This document shows positions 1-11,672 of a stretch of 64,000 bases of DNA, piece after piece. Origin of the DNA: Diphasiastrum complanatum (lineage: Eukaryota; Streptophyta; Lycopodiopsida; Lycopodiales; Lycopodiaceae); assembly GCA_029204225.1 (NCBI GenBank), contig MU831894.1, positions 34,037 through 98,036 on the forward strand. The letters are read 5' to 3'. Numbering within the stretch: the stretch's first letter is position 1; the number at the start of each line of letters is the position of its first letter. The notes below the pieces were generated by a model. It saw only the letters and a program-made list of their open reading frames with translations, searched no databases and was not told the DNA's origin. The position numbers were made by a program, and so were the translations under genes.

Positions 1-279
1 AAATCCTTGTCCTCAACATTATTCTTGTAAGGTGGTGGAAATTTATTTGCTGAGAAAGAGTCCATGTACGTTTCATTATGTTCGTTGGTATTAAGTCATT
101 TCTTTAATGCCATTGCATTCCATAATGCCAGTTTCGGGTCTCGGGTTGATTGTTCACTTGTGGGATCGTTAGTGTGGGTAGGCAATGCGTGGGGATTTGG
201 CTTTTGGTAGATCAAGTGGCCATCAACCTTGATCTATTCAATTCTATGTAACTTATCTCCGACCGGTAGTCTATCATGT

Positions 280-1400
280 ATGTAATGGTTCTCTTAGTCA
301 TTTCTGGCTGTAATTTTACTTCATTGTTCCTGAGGATTTCTCAATATTCACATGAATTCAATGACCATCCGAAAAGGTTCAGAGAGCACCGCACCCTCAA
401 GTCCTATTTGAACTATTATGCAGAATCCTTTATCAATGTGACGAGCTTTGCAAATTCAAGTTCAGGCAATCAGTGCTGAAATTACCTCTGGGTCGCTTTT
501 GTTTCCTTAACGAGAATGTAGTGCCACATGTTGCTTCTCAGTCTCTTCACGATCTCATCAAACAGTACAACACGACTTATGTGCATACGTCTCCCAAGTG
601 GATCATATCATGTATACCCCTTAGTTTGCTCATCATACCCTATAAAGATGCACTTCAAGGCCTTCACCTACATTTTGGTCCTTTCAGTACTCTTGGGTAT
701 GAGAACATACATGTGGCATCCAAATACTCTCAACCCACCCATCCTAGGCTTCTTACCACTAAATGTCTCTTCGGGTATGTGATTAGGTACATCAACTGTT
801 GGGCTTCTGTTTTGCAAAAACACAACAGTTTTAATGACTTTGGCCTAGAAAGAATAAGTAATACCCATACGTGTCATCATTGCCCTAGCAGCCTCGACAA
901 TGGTATGATTCTTTCTCTCAGCTAATCCATTATGTTGAGGTGTATCAACTTGTGCAAACTGTTATTTAATGCCATGTTCATTGCAAAAGTCAATAAAAGA
1001 TGTGAATCGATACTCACTACCACGATCAGATCTAAGTACTTTGATCTTAGCACTTGATTGGATTCCCACCAATACTTTGAAGGTCTTGAAAATCCAAATG
1101 TGTCAAACTTCTCTCTAATCGTGTAGATCCAAGTCTTTCGTAAAAAATGAAGGTCAAGAAATAAAATGTTCCACCAACAGACATTACTTTCATGGCCCGC
1201 ATAGATTGGAGTGCACCAGCTCAAGTACCCATTTTGCCCTTGTTGCTCCTTTTTTGTTGAACTTTTCCTTGTGTAACTTGCCTTGTAGGCCTCCCTTGCA
1301 AATGGATTTTTCTCTGTCATCCAAATTGGGTAGGTCAGTTACCATCTTGAGCTTACGAAGCAACCTCAAGCTCTTGAAGTTCATATGCTATAGATGTCCA
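280..1400 (-). pseudogene. Copia element C1: integrase remnant
   Basis: Decayed Ty1/copia integrase, the enzyme that inserts retrotransposon cDNA. On the minus strand the pre-integrase stretch with LVHSNLCGP lies near 1190-1384. The end of the catalytic core follows at about 860-950 (TPQHNGLAERKN, catalytic Glu kept), then the post-core block with LRVFGCHMYV near 700 and FIGYD near 640. Several stops and frame changes interrupt it, so it is not functional. Below about 480 the similarity fades. No reverse transcriptase of this copy is in the window. Protease and gag of the same copy lie upstream (higher coordinates), separated by a gypsy fragment. Confidence 0.8.
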
Positions 1401-1790
1401 TGCCAAGGCATTGCACTTTGTGACAACAACATCCACAAGTTCTATCTCTAAAGCCATCACTTTGAAATCATGTTTCACATCCTTGATCAGACATTTCTTG
1501 TTGTTGAATTCTACCTTCAAATTATGATCTACATTGTACCAACAAATAATAGACTTTTCTGAAGGCTAGGAACATGCAAAACATTTTTAGTTACCTTCAC
1601 ATGTCCATCAGAAAATTGAATAGGCGTTGTGCCAACTCCATGAATTTGGCACTCATCCCCATTCGCCTAAGCAACTCTATCTTCGTCGTAGGTAAGCTCC
1701 AGGCTTTTGAACCATGACTTGTTGTCAGCAGTCATGTGGCTTGTTGCTCATGAGTCCATGTACCAATGCATGTGACCAATGGAATGTTGT
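1400..1790 (-). pseudogene. Copia element C1: protease remnant
   Basis: Minus-strand reading gives an aspartic-protease-like block, DSWATSHMTADNKSWF, close to the usual D-S-G-A-x-x-H-M of copia proteases, with Gly changed to Trp. It is followed by the conserved downstream block around VTKNVLHVPSL. Stops interrupt it. It continues into the integrase remnant at lower coordinates. The gypsy fragment at 1800-2480 separates it from its gag. Confidence 0.7.
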
Positions 1791-1799
1791 GATGCTAAT

Positions 1800-2173
1800 T
1801 GTAAGGGAAATCTCCTCAAGATCCCGCTTACAAGACAAAACAATAAAGAACACGCTGTGGAGAAACCATCCAACCAAGTAGAAGCAACCAATCAATCTCT
1901 AGAAGCTTCACCCTCAAGCATGAGAGAAGAGAGAGATCTTGGCAATGAATCTACTAAAACAATGATGGAGTAGGGAGAGTCTGGTCTCCTTATATAAGGC
2001 TAAGAACCCTATGTGCAAATAGTAATGCAAGGTCCCAACTCTCCTATACATAGATTCAATTGTTATTGATACTCTACACATGCATTGACTGTCCCAAACC
2101 TTGATTCACTAGAGTATTGGGTATCCAACTCTAGGACTATACCGAATCCTATACACAGGACGTGGACATAACA
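1800..2173 (-). repeat. Gypsy LTR fragment, same family as G1
   Basis: Closely matches the LTR at 51775-52295 (shared blocks around 1855-1920 and 2075-2173) but is about 150 bp shorter through internal deletion. On the minus strand it runs from TGTTATGTCC to CCTTACA, so both TG/CA termini are visible. The 3' end of a gypsy pol gene adjoins it at higher coordinates, making it the 3' LTR of a minus-strand element and not a solo LTR. Confidence 0.7.
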
Positions 2174-2480
2174 TTCTTCCTCGCTTAATCTGGTTTTGTC
2201 CTCGAAACAAGAAAGAAAATCAGAAACAGTTCCTTTAACTTTCAATATTAACCTTGAAAATCATTATCCTTAGTCTGACTTACTTATCAAACAAGTAAAC
2301 GGGTTTCTAACCGTTAACCTCTATCCTGGAATACAAACTCAGGTTTGGGAAGTACACTAAGCGATATATTTTTTCATCTGGGTTTCACTCTCAATAAGTT
2401 AGTAACATCACCTTCATGTAAAAAGCTTACATGAAACACTGAGTGAAGTATAACCTAACTTAGAAGATTAAAATTAAAGA
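2174..2480 (-). pseudogene. Gypsy pol 3' end, degenerate
   Basis: Nucleotide match to the last part of the G1 polyprotein at about 52,300-52,580. The PPT-like region next to the LTR, the codons around the terminal chromodomain-like segment, and the block reading like CTTACATGAAACA are all recognisable. It is heavily decayed, with stops and indels. It ends at about 2480, where the C1 copia sequence resumes. Confidence 0.6.
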
Positions 2481-2599
2481 AAATTAACAATTATAATATA
2501 AAATTATCCACAATTTCTGGTAGACAATTCACAAAGGCTTTTAAGTCCAAATCAATTGGTAGAAGAATTCAAGAGACATGGTATTGGGCATATTGAATT

Positions 2600-3214
2600 T
2601 TGATAAGGTCGTCAAGATTTTCTCACATCTCACCTTTGTTCTTCTTGTAACAAGATGTCGTGAAGATCCTTGAACGTTGGTAACATCTCCCTCAAAGCAA
2701 TGCCACTTGAAAACATTTGGAAGTTTTTGGATAGGCCATTCATTATCGTCGTGTGAACAAGCTCTATATCTACATCTCTTATTGGTTTGCCAATAGCTAT
2801 CAACTGGTCTCGCAACTCCTTAATTCGCGTGAAATAGGACCCTATTCCCTCATTTTTCTCCATGCAAACACCTATCAGTTTGGTCCTAAAAAACATCATT
2901 CGTGATGGGTTCGCCATTTGAAATTGTGTTATGAGTGCCTCCCAAGCTCCTCTTGTCACTACAACTTCACTAATTTGGGCAATGACATGGTCTTCACTAC
3001 CAAATTTATCAATGATAAGGCTTTTTGTGCCCTTTTGTCATATGCGTGAATGTTGGCTAGAGTTGTATTTGGCCTATGCTCCAACCCCAGTGAAAATGTC
3101 CCACGGATCCTTTTCCATCAAAATACTCTTCATTTTGAATTTTCAAATGCTATAACTGGACATCCTGTCCACTTTACTGGCTTCTCCAAGCACGGATTCC
3201 CCTAATCCCGCCAT
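2600..3214 (-). pseudogene. Copia element C1: gag remnant
   Basis: The gag protein forms the retrotransposon particle. On the minus strand the start near 3214 (MAGLGESVLGEASKVDRM) leads into the IWKFKMKSILMEKD-like block, then, after a stop and frame change, the UBN2-type gag core at 2630-2959. That core contains WEALITQFQMAN, IKELRDQLIAIGKPI and the conserved VHTTIMNGL, ending in LLQEEQ. No zinc knuckle is seen before the gypsy insertion at about 2480. Confidence 0.8.
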
Positions 3215-4287
3215 TCTACCCAAAAAAGCTCCTATAACGCTTTAATGAGGCCAAATGAAAAGGTTATAGAGCAATTATAAGCCTCAAAAGTCAACTTCAA
3301 AGTCTGACCACAAAATGTTTCAGGCCCTCCTGCCACTTGATTTGGCCTAACTAGTCAAAATCGGTGGAACTTTTGAAAATCGCTCCAATGCGGGATCACC
3401 AACTACCTTTCCCCTTAATGCACTTTCTCTCTGTGATTATGTGATCACTCTGTCCGAGAAAAGTTGTACTTGTAGTGTGCAGTACTTTTTTGCCCTTAAC
3501 TTGGAAATTTTTTGCTTTTGGACAACCTTAGACGGAGTAATAGGCCCAAAGTTATGGGCCTCCAAAGAAAATACACTGTTTCTTCGCCTTGAAAAAAAAC
3601 CACCTTTCAAGTGAATTTGAATTTCAGGATCCCTTGAAAATTTTCAATAAAGTTGAAGGCTGTTTACCCTTTGGACCGGTCCTTCATATGAAGTGTGCTG
3701 ATTGACCCTGAGAATCCAATGGTTCTCACCTTTTCTACGGTTGAGATTAAACTGATTTCCCTTTGGAAAAATCCAACGATCTGGGAATGTCTTCACCATA
3801 GCTAGGGTTTTCAAGGAGCTAGAAATTTTGATCCAACAAACTATCCTGGCCGCGGCTGTTAGTGGCCATCGGAAGGGCAGATCGCCTCATAAATGCGCCC
3901 CTCTCCACGATTTTATTTTTCAGAAATTCATTTATTGTATAGAGAACTTCTTGAGCTTTCCTCACTTTTTTCTGCGATTTTTTGTGGCTAACTGGCTCTC
4001 ATTGTAGCTCGCCCTGCTGCTAGATTTATGCTTGAATTGACAGTATCTCGATTGGTGCCAAATCGGTTGTAAACAACCTGGTTTTGCCAGGCACACTTGC
4101 TGACACCAATAAGCTCAAAATTTTGACAATTTCACAGCTTTGCACCCAAGTCAAATCCATAGCTTATACCGAGAACTCAATTCTGCAGCACATACTGACT
4201 GATTTGCTTGCTTGACTAACCATAAACGGTTCCTCAAATTCTCCTAGAATTCGGCTCCAAGCTAATGGCAAACTGCTCCACGGCCAA
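3215..4287 (-). other. C1 5' leader (non-coding)
   Basis: About 1.07 kb between the C1 gag start and its primer-binding site. I see no conserved protein in it. It reads as the untranslated leader of the element. Confidence 0.5.
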
Positions 4288-4299
4288 GCTTTGATACCA
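4288..4299 (-). other. C1 primer-binding site (tRNA-iMet type)
   Basis: The minus strand reads TGGTATCAAAGC, one change from the usual plant copia signature TGGTATCAGAGC that pairs with initiator tRNA-Met. It directly abuts the LTR end (ACA). Confidence 0.75.
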
Positions 4300-4600
4300 T
4301 GTCAAGAATCTGCAATAGTTAGCTCTTCAGCAAGCAATTCATCAAAAAGACTCATAAACTAAAAGAGAGATCACTTCACAACCCAAGATAATGCTTATTG
4401 AACTATATTCACAAAAGAGCTTAAACAAGTACATATGTCTATACACTCTTACTTTTAGGGGGTACCGCATAGGCTCCTCGTTACAAGATGCATCTTTCAA
4501 GTCTACTCAATACGTGCCGTCAACATGGCACTCATGCACACTGTCATATAAACGTAAAATTCAGAAAACACTACTAAAATGGGAATCGGGACTACTTAAT
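4300..4600 (-). repeat. C1 5' LTR, outer end uncertain
   Basis: The LTR begins on the plus strand at TGTCAAGAATC, next to the primer-binding site. The matching 3' LTR is not in the window, so the outer boundary cannot be fixed; 4600 is a guess. Confidence 0.4.
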
Positions 4601-7600
4601 CTGACACCATATTGTCTATATTTTTTGGAAAAACAAAAAAACATGTTTTGCTGGAAAACCAACAAATTGCTAGTTTTTTGGGCCAGCAATTTGCGAATCG
4701 CGATTCGTTGTTGTATATCATAATATATAAAACTATTTGTGCGCATGTGGTGCACATGTGTATGGGTGCACCCATGCACCCTCCTCCCCTCACCCATGCA
4801 TACACATTTTTTGAACTAAAAATGTGTTGTTGTTTGGTGTTTCTGGTTTAAAAGACTTGCTTGGAATGCATTTATGCCATTCATTTGCTATTGGTCTAGA
4901 CATTTCTTACCTTACAAATTTTTTGGGGCATTTATCAAGGTAGTTGGCATGCTTTGTTGATACAACTTGTTTTGGATCATTGTGATAATATACATTGGTG
5001 ATGCTAATGGACTTCACATCTCATTGCACATTTTGCATTTGTTCAATACTCCTACTATGACATGCAATAGTCACAATATTCTTTGATGCTGAAATTTGGC
5101 TTTTCTAGATTCACCTTATACGATGTCTCTACAATTGTTGTTTGTTATCATGATGTGTGAGTGTCCACTAACTTTGTGGTCGCTTATGTGGCATCATAGG
5201 CCCGGCGATCAGACCTATTCTCTAACATTTCATGTGGGCTCCTACGAGTCCTTTCATATTGAGGGGTCTAATTTCACAATGGCTCTATGTAAAGGGATGA
5301 CATACTCTCTTCAATCAGGCCTTCTATTTAGGAGTCACAATTTATGCTACAAGCATGGTTTATGTGGTCTATATCTTTTGAGACACTTATTGCAACTACT
5401 TTTAGGGATTTAAGATCCCGTCATATAGCTTGGAATCTATTTGGTTGGTGTTCCTCTCTATCTCCTTAATTTTATGATATACTCTTTAGATGGAAAAATT
5501 GGTCTCTATCATATTGGCTTTGGATCTGCCTAAGAGCATAGTGTTCTTGGTCAAACAGAATGGATTGGGATATTCTTGTATACAACGTAGTTCATGTTCT
5601 TGCATTTATTTGGCAATCTTAGTCATATCAAATTGGTTGGGGATATCCTTCTATATATATGGCCAAATTCATGTTGATGTTTTTTTTCTATGGCATCATT
5701 TGTTCACGTGGTCCATTGCTCATTTTTACACTTATACACAACATCACGATTTACATGTAGCAACAATGTCCTGATTAGTTTAACATTGGCCTTGTCAAGT
5801 TGGTACATGGATGTTCATATTGTTGCGTTTCTTTTAGCATTCTTGATCCTTGTGGCTTGCTTGGTATATGACTATAGGGAACAACTTGTCCATGATCTTC
5901 ATCGTGATGCCTTCATTTAGAATTATTTGACCATTTGTCTACGTTTAACCATTCAATGGATTGTACTCGTCATGTTGCAACATTGAGGTCATCTTGGATC
6001 TTCATGCAACAACTTACTAGCATGTGCACTGTTGCGGCTAGCAAACGACATCAGCTTTTCTTTGATGGCACCCCTAGCATATGCAACTTTACAGTTTAGG
6101 TCTTGCAATAGCTACCTTTGTATAATTTTCATTTCAATATTGAGAGCAATTTCTTTTTGTGTGGGAGTGTTAAGGACATACAATCCCCCTAGGCCTTTAG
6201 CATGTAAATAAGGGCATCAAGCTAAATCTGTCATTTTTCAATCTCATATTTTTTGCAAGCAATAATTGTAGTCTCAATATAGACGACGATATACACGAGT
6301 ATATGTTTTGGCATCTAATCATGTGGGCAAAGCAAAGGAAGAGCTTCTTCTTTCCCCCTACTTCTCGCATAAGATGGTTTTAGTTTTGATTTGGTATGAG
6401 CACTGGCTCTTTATTATCCTCCAAAACTGCTACCTCCCTTACTTTTCAGATAACACATTGAGGTTTCTTTACAGGTTTGTTTGGAGTTCCCCAAAAAACT
6501 ATAAGAGAGGCTAGAAACACTCATTCCTTAGCTTTGGATTATTGAGGTGCTTGAGCTGTTTGTGGTAGAAACCATCTGCATTGCTTGTCGGACTTCACTT
6601 ACGATTTGTGTTGGTGATCTTTCGGTAACTGCTCGTCAAATTGCAGCGCTTCATGCTTTATATGATCCCATATATGTGGAATTTTATGACTACAGGGAAC
6701 CATAGCTATCCTGAAGACTCTAAAAGATCTGAAAAGTTCCTCATATGGACAAGTTTACACTGTGAGAGGTCCCTAAGTGGACTCTTGAAAAGGTCCCTCA
6801 AGGGATTGAACATATGAGGATAAAGTGAGCAGTTGAGAAGTCCCTCAGTAACGTGGACTCCCAAGTCCGTGGACATTTTTTAAGTCAAACTAGGTGGACA
6901 ACCTGAAAGCAAGCTTAATCCAAGTAGAGAAGAAATGCACTAAGGGATCCAAGATGCAACTGGAAAGATGGCAGGTTAACAATTAAGGGCTTTTTCAAGG
7001 ACTAGATTAGTCTAAAGGTTTTCTTGAAGTTACCTAGTCTAAAAGAATAAGGGAAGGTATAACATGTATATGTTAGACATGGAAAACCATGGGCATGGAG
7101 GAAAGTTCAGTCCAAGGGAAGCCCTAAAAGCAACAACAACGCCAATAATAAGCAAAAGCACTGCATGGAACACAATGGATTAAAAAGACAAGGCCAATGC
7201 CAAGAGAAAAAATAGAGATAGCTTCAGCAGGAGGAAGATCCAGTTGCAAGTTCAGAGAGATCCAGTGCTACTCTCATAGAAGATCATCCCTGCAAAAGAT
7301 GCACCTGAAAGGGTAATTCAAACAAGAATGGATCGATTGAAACTTGGGGTGCACATACAAATATTTTCAAAAAAGAAACAGGGCTCATCTACAATAAACA
7401 TCAAGTCACAACAACCGAGGTGGAGACATGGAATAATTGTAAAACTTATCCAGGGAAGTGGATTTTTCCTTCACTCCATATGGGCCAATTGAGACCACGT
7501 TTGTCGTCTAATGAAGTCCTGCAGGTTGTGGTATATTCAGCACCACTACGAGGACTTTCACATCTTTTCTTTAACTTGGACCTTCACATGGTAGAAAATC

Positions 7601-7890
7601 TTTTAACTGAATTTAATAAGAAAACTCTTCTAGCCCTTCTGCACATAATGGTTAAACTTTCCCTGTGGTAATGTAACTGTTCTATATAAACTAATGATAT
7701 CATTTCAAAGAAAGCATATGTTTTTAAAGATAAGCTTATAGACTTACAGCATATGACTTTGGTTCAGGTTTCCTTCAAGAACAATCCAAGTATGATAAAA
7801 AAATGATTAAGGAGAGTTTAATGTTTTAGACAATTATGCTGTTCTGAGGTAGGATACCCCAGAAACAGTGTATCGGGTCCTTCAATCCAT
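4601..7890. other. No gene recognised
   Basis: About 3.3 kb of AT-rich DNA. The open frames here are short, overlap on both strands and match no family I know. I see no LTR ends, poly-A tails, terminal inverted repeats or tRNA-like folds. It may be decayed transposon or spacer DNA. Confidence 0.4.
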
Positions 7891-8311
7891 TTATGAACAA
7901 TCATTTTCCAAGCTCTTTGGTTTCCATACAGCTGATTTTGGCAAACTTTGTTGTGGCGAGTAGCCCAAATGTCGTGCTTGCGCTTCCTGCCATTTTCGAT
8001 TCTTTTCAGTTTCAATAAGGTACTTCAAATGGGCTTCAATTGTCTCCAGCATTCTCTCCATCTCAGATTGGTGGTCATTTAGCACAGCCAATCGCAGATC
8101 ATTTTTGTCAAGCAGTTTAACCTCTGCCCACAAGCTTGAAAGTTTCCCCTTTTCATTGGCAGTTTCTCTCTCTGTTCCGGAATGAGACGATTCATCATCT
8201 TGAGAAAACTCATAGGCTGAAGGTTCTTGTCTACATTGTGCCACATCAAAACTGTCGCCTGCAGTGTGTCCATGAGGTACAGAGCGACATGATTGAACTG
8301 GCTTGCATTTT
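7891..8311 (-). CDS. Candidate host-gene exon D (last exon), unknown protein
   Basis: I do not recognise this protein. The minus-strand frame is open from a possible acceptor (GAACTTTGCAG before 8311) to a TAA at 7891. It starts with a Cys-rich patch (KCKPVQSC), then an acidic/Ser stretch (SQDDESSHS), then a helical, probably coiled-coil segment (LAVLNDHQSEMERMLETIE) and a basic tail. Codon usage looks coding and the frame has no stop over 140 codons. The acceptor supplies one base, which completes the two-base codon left by the candidate exon at 9307-9547. No transposon domain is visible. It could still be a chance frame. Confidence 0.4.
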
Positions 8312-9306
8312 CTGCAAAGTTCTTCAACTCATAAGCATCGTGTCTCGTGACCCCCGGGATGATGAACAAAATACAACAATATCAACAATTTATTGGATTC
8401 GGCAGTTAGTCTGAAACTTGAAAAACCTGTTCTTCAAAAGGAAAATTAACATGCTTTATTGTATACCCTGTCAATTGCGAAGGAAAGAAATTGCAAACAA
8501 AGTGTTTGGGGTTTAGCCCAAAGGAGGGGAAAGAAGCAAAAACTCTCACAGTCTCTGCGATTTAGAGGTCGGTATCTGATCTCCACGAGCACTCCTGAAG
8601 AATCAAAGACCAAGAGTAGTCAGTCCATGCATAAGATTTAAACTTGAATTAACAGTGTACTTAAACTAAAACCCTAATCCTAGCATTCCTCCTGAAAATT
8701 GAAGAACGCAAGTAGTCAGTCAGACTTGAATTGGAGTGCGCCAAACCCTAAACCCTAAACCATGAGAATGATGATATAAATTGCAAGTTTGATAGACTTC
8801 CACATCTTCAGCCTGACATGTGCTTAGTCCAAATAGCCAAAAATTGAGAACTCTCACGATTTTTGTGATTTTAAGGTTTGACTTGATTGTCCGCGACTTT
8901 TGTTCCTCCCAACTTTTCCCCTTTTCTGCAGATATATGGCACCATTAGAAGCATATTGTAAAAGGATTGAGAACCCACATCAGCAAAAAAGATGATACTA
9001 TAATGTAACGAAAGTCAATCACCATTGTCATAAAAAAGACATCATGCTATGAAGGCTCTTCGCATGACAAGAAGCATGGTCACTCCTAACTATGCAATAT
9101 AGCATATAGTTTACCAGAAACTATACATTAGCAACATCTGCAGAAGGATAGAGATCACCCAAATGGCCAATTGAATAGGCCTCCATAATTGATTGAATAG
9201 CCATGTATAATAGGCCTACTTAGCTGATTTTAGAGGCCTATTTAATTAGGTTGTATTGTCCATTAAGCTGACCAAGACAAACTCAAAAGCCTTATCTACA
9301 AGCCAC
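8312..9306 (-). other. Candidate intron C
   Basis: About 1 kb between two candidate exons, AT-rich on the minus strand. A telomere-like motif lies at 8743-8761. A further short exon near 8460-8600 (acceptor TTTGATTCTTCAG) is possible but unsupported. Confidence 0.3.
8743..8761 (+). repeat. Short telomere-like repeat (telo-box)
   Basis: The plus strand reads AAACCCTAAACCCTAAACC, nearly three units of the plant telomere repeat. Such boxes occur in plant promoters and as interstitial relics. Here it lies in unannotated, possibly intronic DNA, so its role is unknown. Confidence 0.7.
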
Positions 9307-9547
9307 CTGCAACTGATCAAAACCAACTCCTTCCTGCTTACTGTCACCTGAGTGTCACCATCCCTCTCAGCTCCATCTTTCCACAAACAATCATTGAGCA
9401 ATCTTTGGATTTCCCTTTCTATGTAGGTGCAATCCATCCTTGTTGCTTCTTGAGAGACAACTTTTCCAGCTTCCAGTTGTTTCTGTACTTTCCGCACCAT
9501 CCTCATCATGCATCCAACTCCCCTTGGTTCAACATGAAGGATCACTT
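9307..9547 (-). CDS. Candidate host-gene exon C, unknown protein
   Basis: The minus-strand open frame follows a strong acceptor: a pyrimidine-rich tract ending CTTTCAG just above 9547. Its product is charged and helical (VEPRGVGCMMRMVRKVQKQL, then IEREIQRLLNDCLW) and matches no transposon protein I know. A donor is proposed at GCAG|GTGGCT (9307). Without it the frame stays open to a stop at 9246. Its phases fit the neighbours: it begins with two bases, fitting the single base left by exon B, and ends with two bases, fitting exon D. Function unknown. Confidence 0.4.
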
Positions 9548-9963
9548 CTGAAAGGATCAAAAACAGAAAATTCAATCAGGGCAATGGTTGAAATCAGCAG
9601 TTTGATCATACAGATTTAGCCATGCTTCAAGCCTAAACAGCAAAAATGACAAGGATCATATGCAGCAAACTGCTTACATGCCTAAGTTGATATGTAGCCA
9701 TAGCTCCTTGCATTCCAATCTCTGAAGATTAAAAGCCCAGTTCCATGGCATATGGGTGTTCCACATGAGTTCCGTACATATTAAAAAGCTAATTTATTGG
9801 GAATGTTTTTATACTTAAAAAAAGAAATCAACAAAAAATTTCAATTCTTTTACAAATCAAACATGTTATGTTCCATACATTCGAAATGGAACATACAATT
9901 ACGGAACAGGAATCCATGGTGAAAAGAAATGGTAGAACCATAGTGGCACGTGGTACCGCCATT

Positions 9964-10004
9964 ATGGTGCCGCCCAAAAATCCGCAGTACCAGGGCGGCA
10001 CCAT
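9964..10004. repeat. 12-bp perfect hairpin
   Basis: ATGGTGCCGCCC (9964-9975) and its exact reverse complement (9993-10004) are separated by 17 bases. A 13-bp direct repeat GGTAGAACCATAG at 9931-9943 and 10928-10940 brackets this hairpin, the TIR element and an LTR relic. That suggests a nested insertion with a target duplication. Confidence 0.6.
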
Positions 10005-10063
10005 TTTTTTAATTTTTTTAAAAAAAAAAATTAATTTAATTTAATTTTTCTTTTTTAAATTTG

Positions 10064-10570
10064 GTGGGCAATATGGGTATCAGCTTGAAGCTCTTGACGA
10101 GAGCAGTGCATTTATGCAGGTTGCCGGTGCTTTCAGCTACAAAATGTGTTAGACAACTAAATAATGCACCTCTCAGTTTAGTAGTCACTAGTTAACCGTG
10201 AGCTCAGATCTGTAAGGCCCCCGTTATGAGGAGAAGCCATTACTGAGCACGGTTGTTAGTATAGGGTCTACTGTGAGACCATGATGGTTATGAGATGGCT
10301 AGATTACAGTTTCTATATAGCAGCAAGTCTTGGGGGGTTCGGGGGGCGGTAGCCCCACGGCAGGGGGTTTGGGGGGCAGAGCCCCCCAACGGCGGGGTCC
10401 AGGGGTACGACCTCTTCATGATTTGGCCTTCCGACTCCCTGAGCGAAAACACACTTTTTGGTGTTTTGCATCCCCTTGGTCCTTTGGTTGTTCGCTCTCG
10501 TCAGAACCGGCAACCTGCATAAATGCACTACTCTCGTCAACAGCTTCAAGCTGATACCCATATTGCCCAC
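10064..10570. mobile_element. Non-autonomous TIR element (507 bp)
   Basis: Terminal inverted repeats of about 65 bp (10064-10128 and 10506-10570) differ at only a few positions and begin GTGGGCAATATGG. Both ends are flanked by TTG, a possible 3-bp target duplication that could be chance. The interior has no transposase. It carries a G-rich block at 10329-10400 with alternating GGGGGG and CCCC runs. The superfamily is unresolved: the termini are not typical of hAT or CACTA. Confidence 0.7.
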
Positions 10571-10660
10571 TTGATTTTATTTTATTTTATTTTTAAATAT
10601 TAGAATATATATATATATATATTATGGTACCGTGGTACCGGGATCTACGGATACAAATGG

Positions 10661-10912
10661 GATGCACACATATATATAGTCCAAGATGACTATCTAACTT
10701 CATGACTATTGGCTATCCAACTACTTGACTATTGGCTTTCCAACTACTTGACTATTGGCTGTCCAACTACTTGACTATTGACTATCCAACTTTCTATAAG
10801 TTACATAGAAAGAATAAGGTACCTCCAATATGTCAAGTTGGGGTACTTAATGTCACAATTAGGCCTAGTGGACCCATGAGTCCCTACCAAGTTAATTTCA
10901 TACTAACCTGGT
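10661..10912 (-). repeat. Copia LTR relic, family of C2
   Basis: Matches 28628-28820 inside the C2 LTR: shared runs such as AGTCCAAGATG, TAAGTTACATA, CTAGTGGACCCA and GAGTCCCTAC. A unit reading like TTGACTATTGGCT is repeated several times at 10700-10790. Similar motifs (GGTACCG...GGATCTA) flank both sides, pointing to an insertion or duplication. No internal element sequence remains. Confidence 0.6.
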
Positions 10913-11145
10913 ACCGCTGGATCTATGGGTAGAACCATAGAATTCAGTTCTGAGATTTTGTCAAGAGTTTATTTTTGAGTGTACAGAACATTCTGTATGT
11001 ACAAATTTTAGCGAACTACTGCAAGGTAATTACAATAGTTCATGTGGAAGAGGAAGAAATTATGTTGCAATGAAGAACAAGACTCCTACACATTATTGAT
11101 AGCGGTCAAATTTGGTTACTAAATAAATGATACAAGTGTTGTTGT

Positions 11146-11213
11146 GGGGGAAACGTTTCCCCCAAAGCGTTTTCCCATAACATTTCCCCAGGGTCTTTCC
11201 CCAGTTGGGGAAA
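11146..11213. repeat. Cluster of palindromes
   Basis: GGGGGAAACGTTTCCCCC at 11146-11163 is a perfect 18-bp palindrome. TTTCCCCA (11196-11203) and TGGGGAAA (11206-11213) form a second, with a 2-base loop. The intervening bases repeat the TTTCCCC theme. They could be a remnant of a foldback element or a protein-binding cluster; nothing here decides. Confidence 0.6.
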
Positions 11214-11637
11214 CATAGAGCTGCATTTTCCCATGACTATCGAGAGAACAATTTCTTGCAACTATCATGAAAAATCTTGCATTCAATGGTACTACTTTTA
11301 GATATGCAAAAAACAATCCCTAAAGTACGAGGAAACGGCACAGGCTCTCGCGGGTTGACGGAATAAAACATAACACTACAACTTACATCATAAGTTACGA
11401 GACTTGTGCGGCTCTTAACTTTTAAGACTATTGTCTATAAAATCAGAAATACCATTCTTACCGAATCAAAAAGTTGGAATGTCTAAGGATGTTCTAAAGT
11501 AAGCTCCAAGAAAAAGTTAGCTCCTCATTCCAGTGTAAGACGTGCTGGACTGAGGTCAGGTGTGGGGAGCGTGGGCTCCCCCTAACCTTCTTTGCCATGG
11601 AGAGAGGGGAAGGGGGGGATCACCAGGCAGCCATCGC

Positions 11638-11640
<3 letters not shown>

Positions 11641-11672
<32 letters not shown>

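Noticed and set aside
4391-4851. Overlapping frames on both strands near 4.4-4.9 kb
   Set aside because: Short, mutually overlapping, partly in the putative C1 LTR, with no family resemblance or splice context.
8743-8761. Telo-box as a promoter for a plus-strand gene
   Set aside because: No credible plus-strand coding region follows; it falls within a candidate intron of a minus-strand gene.
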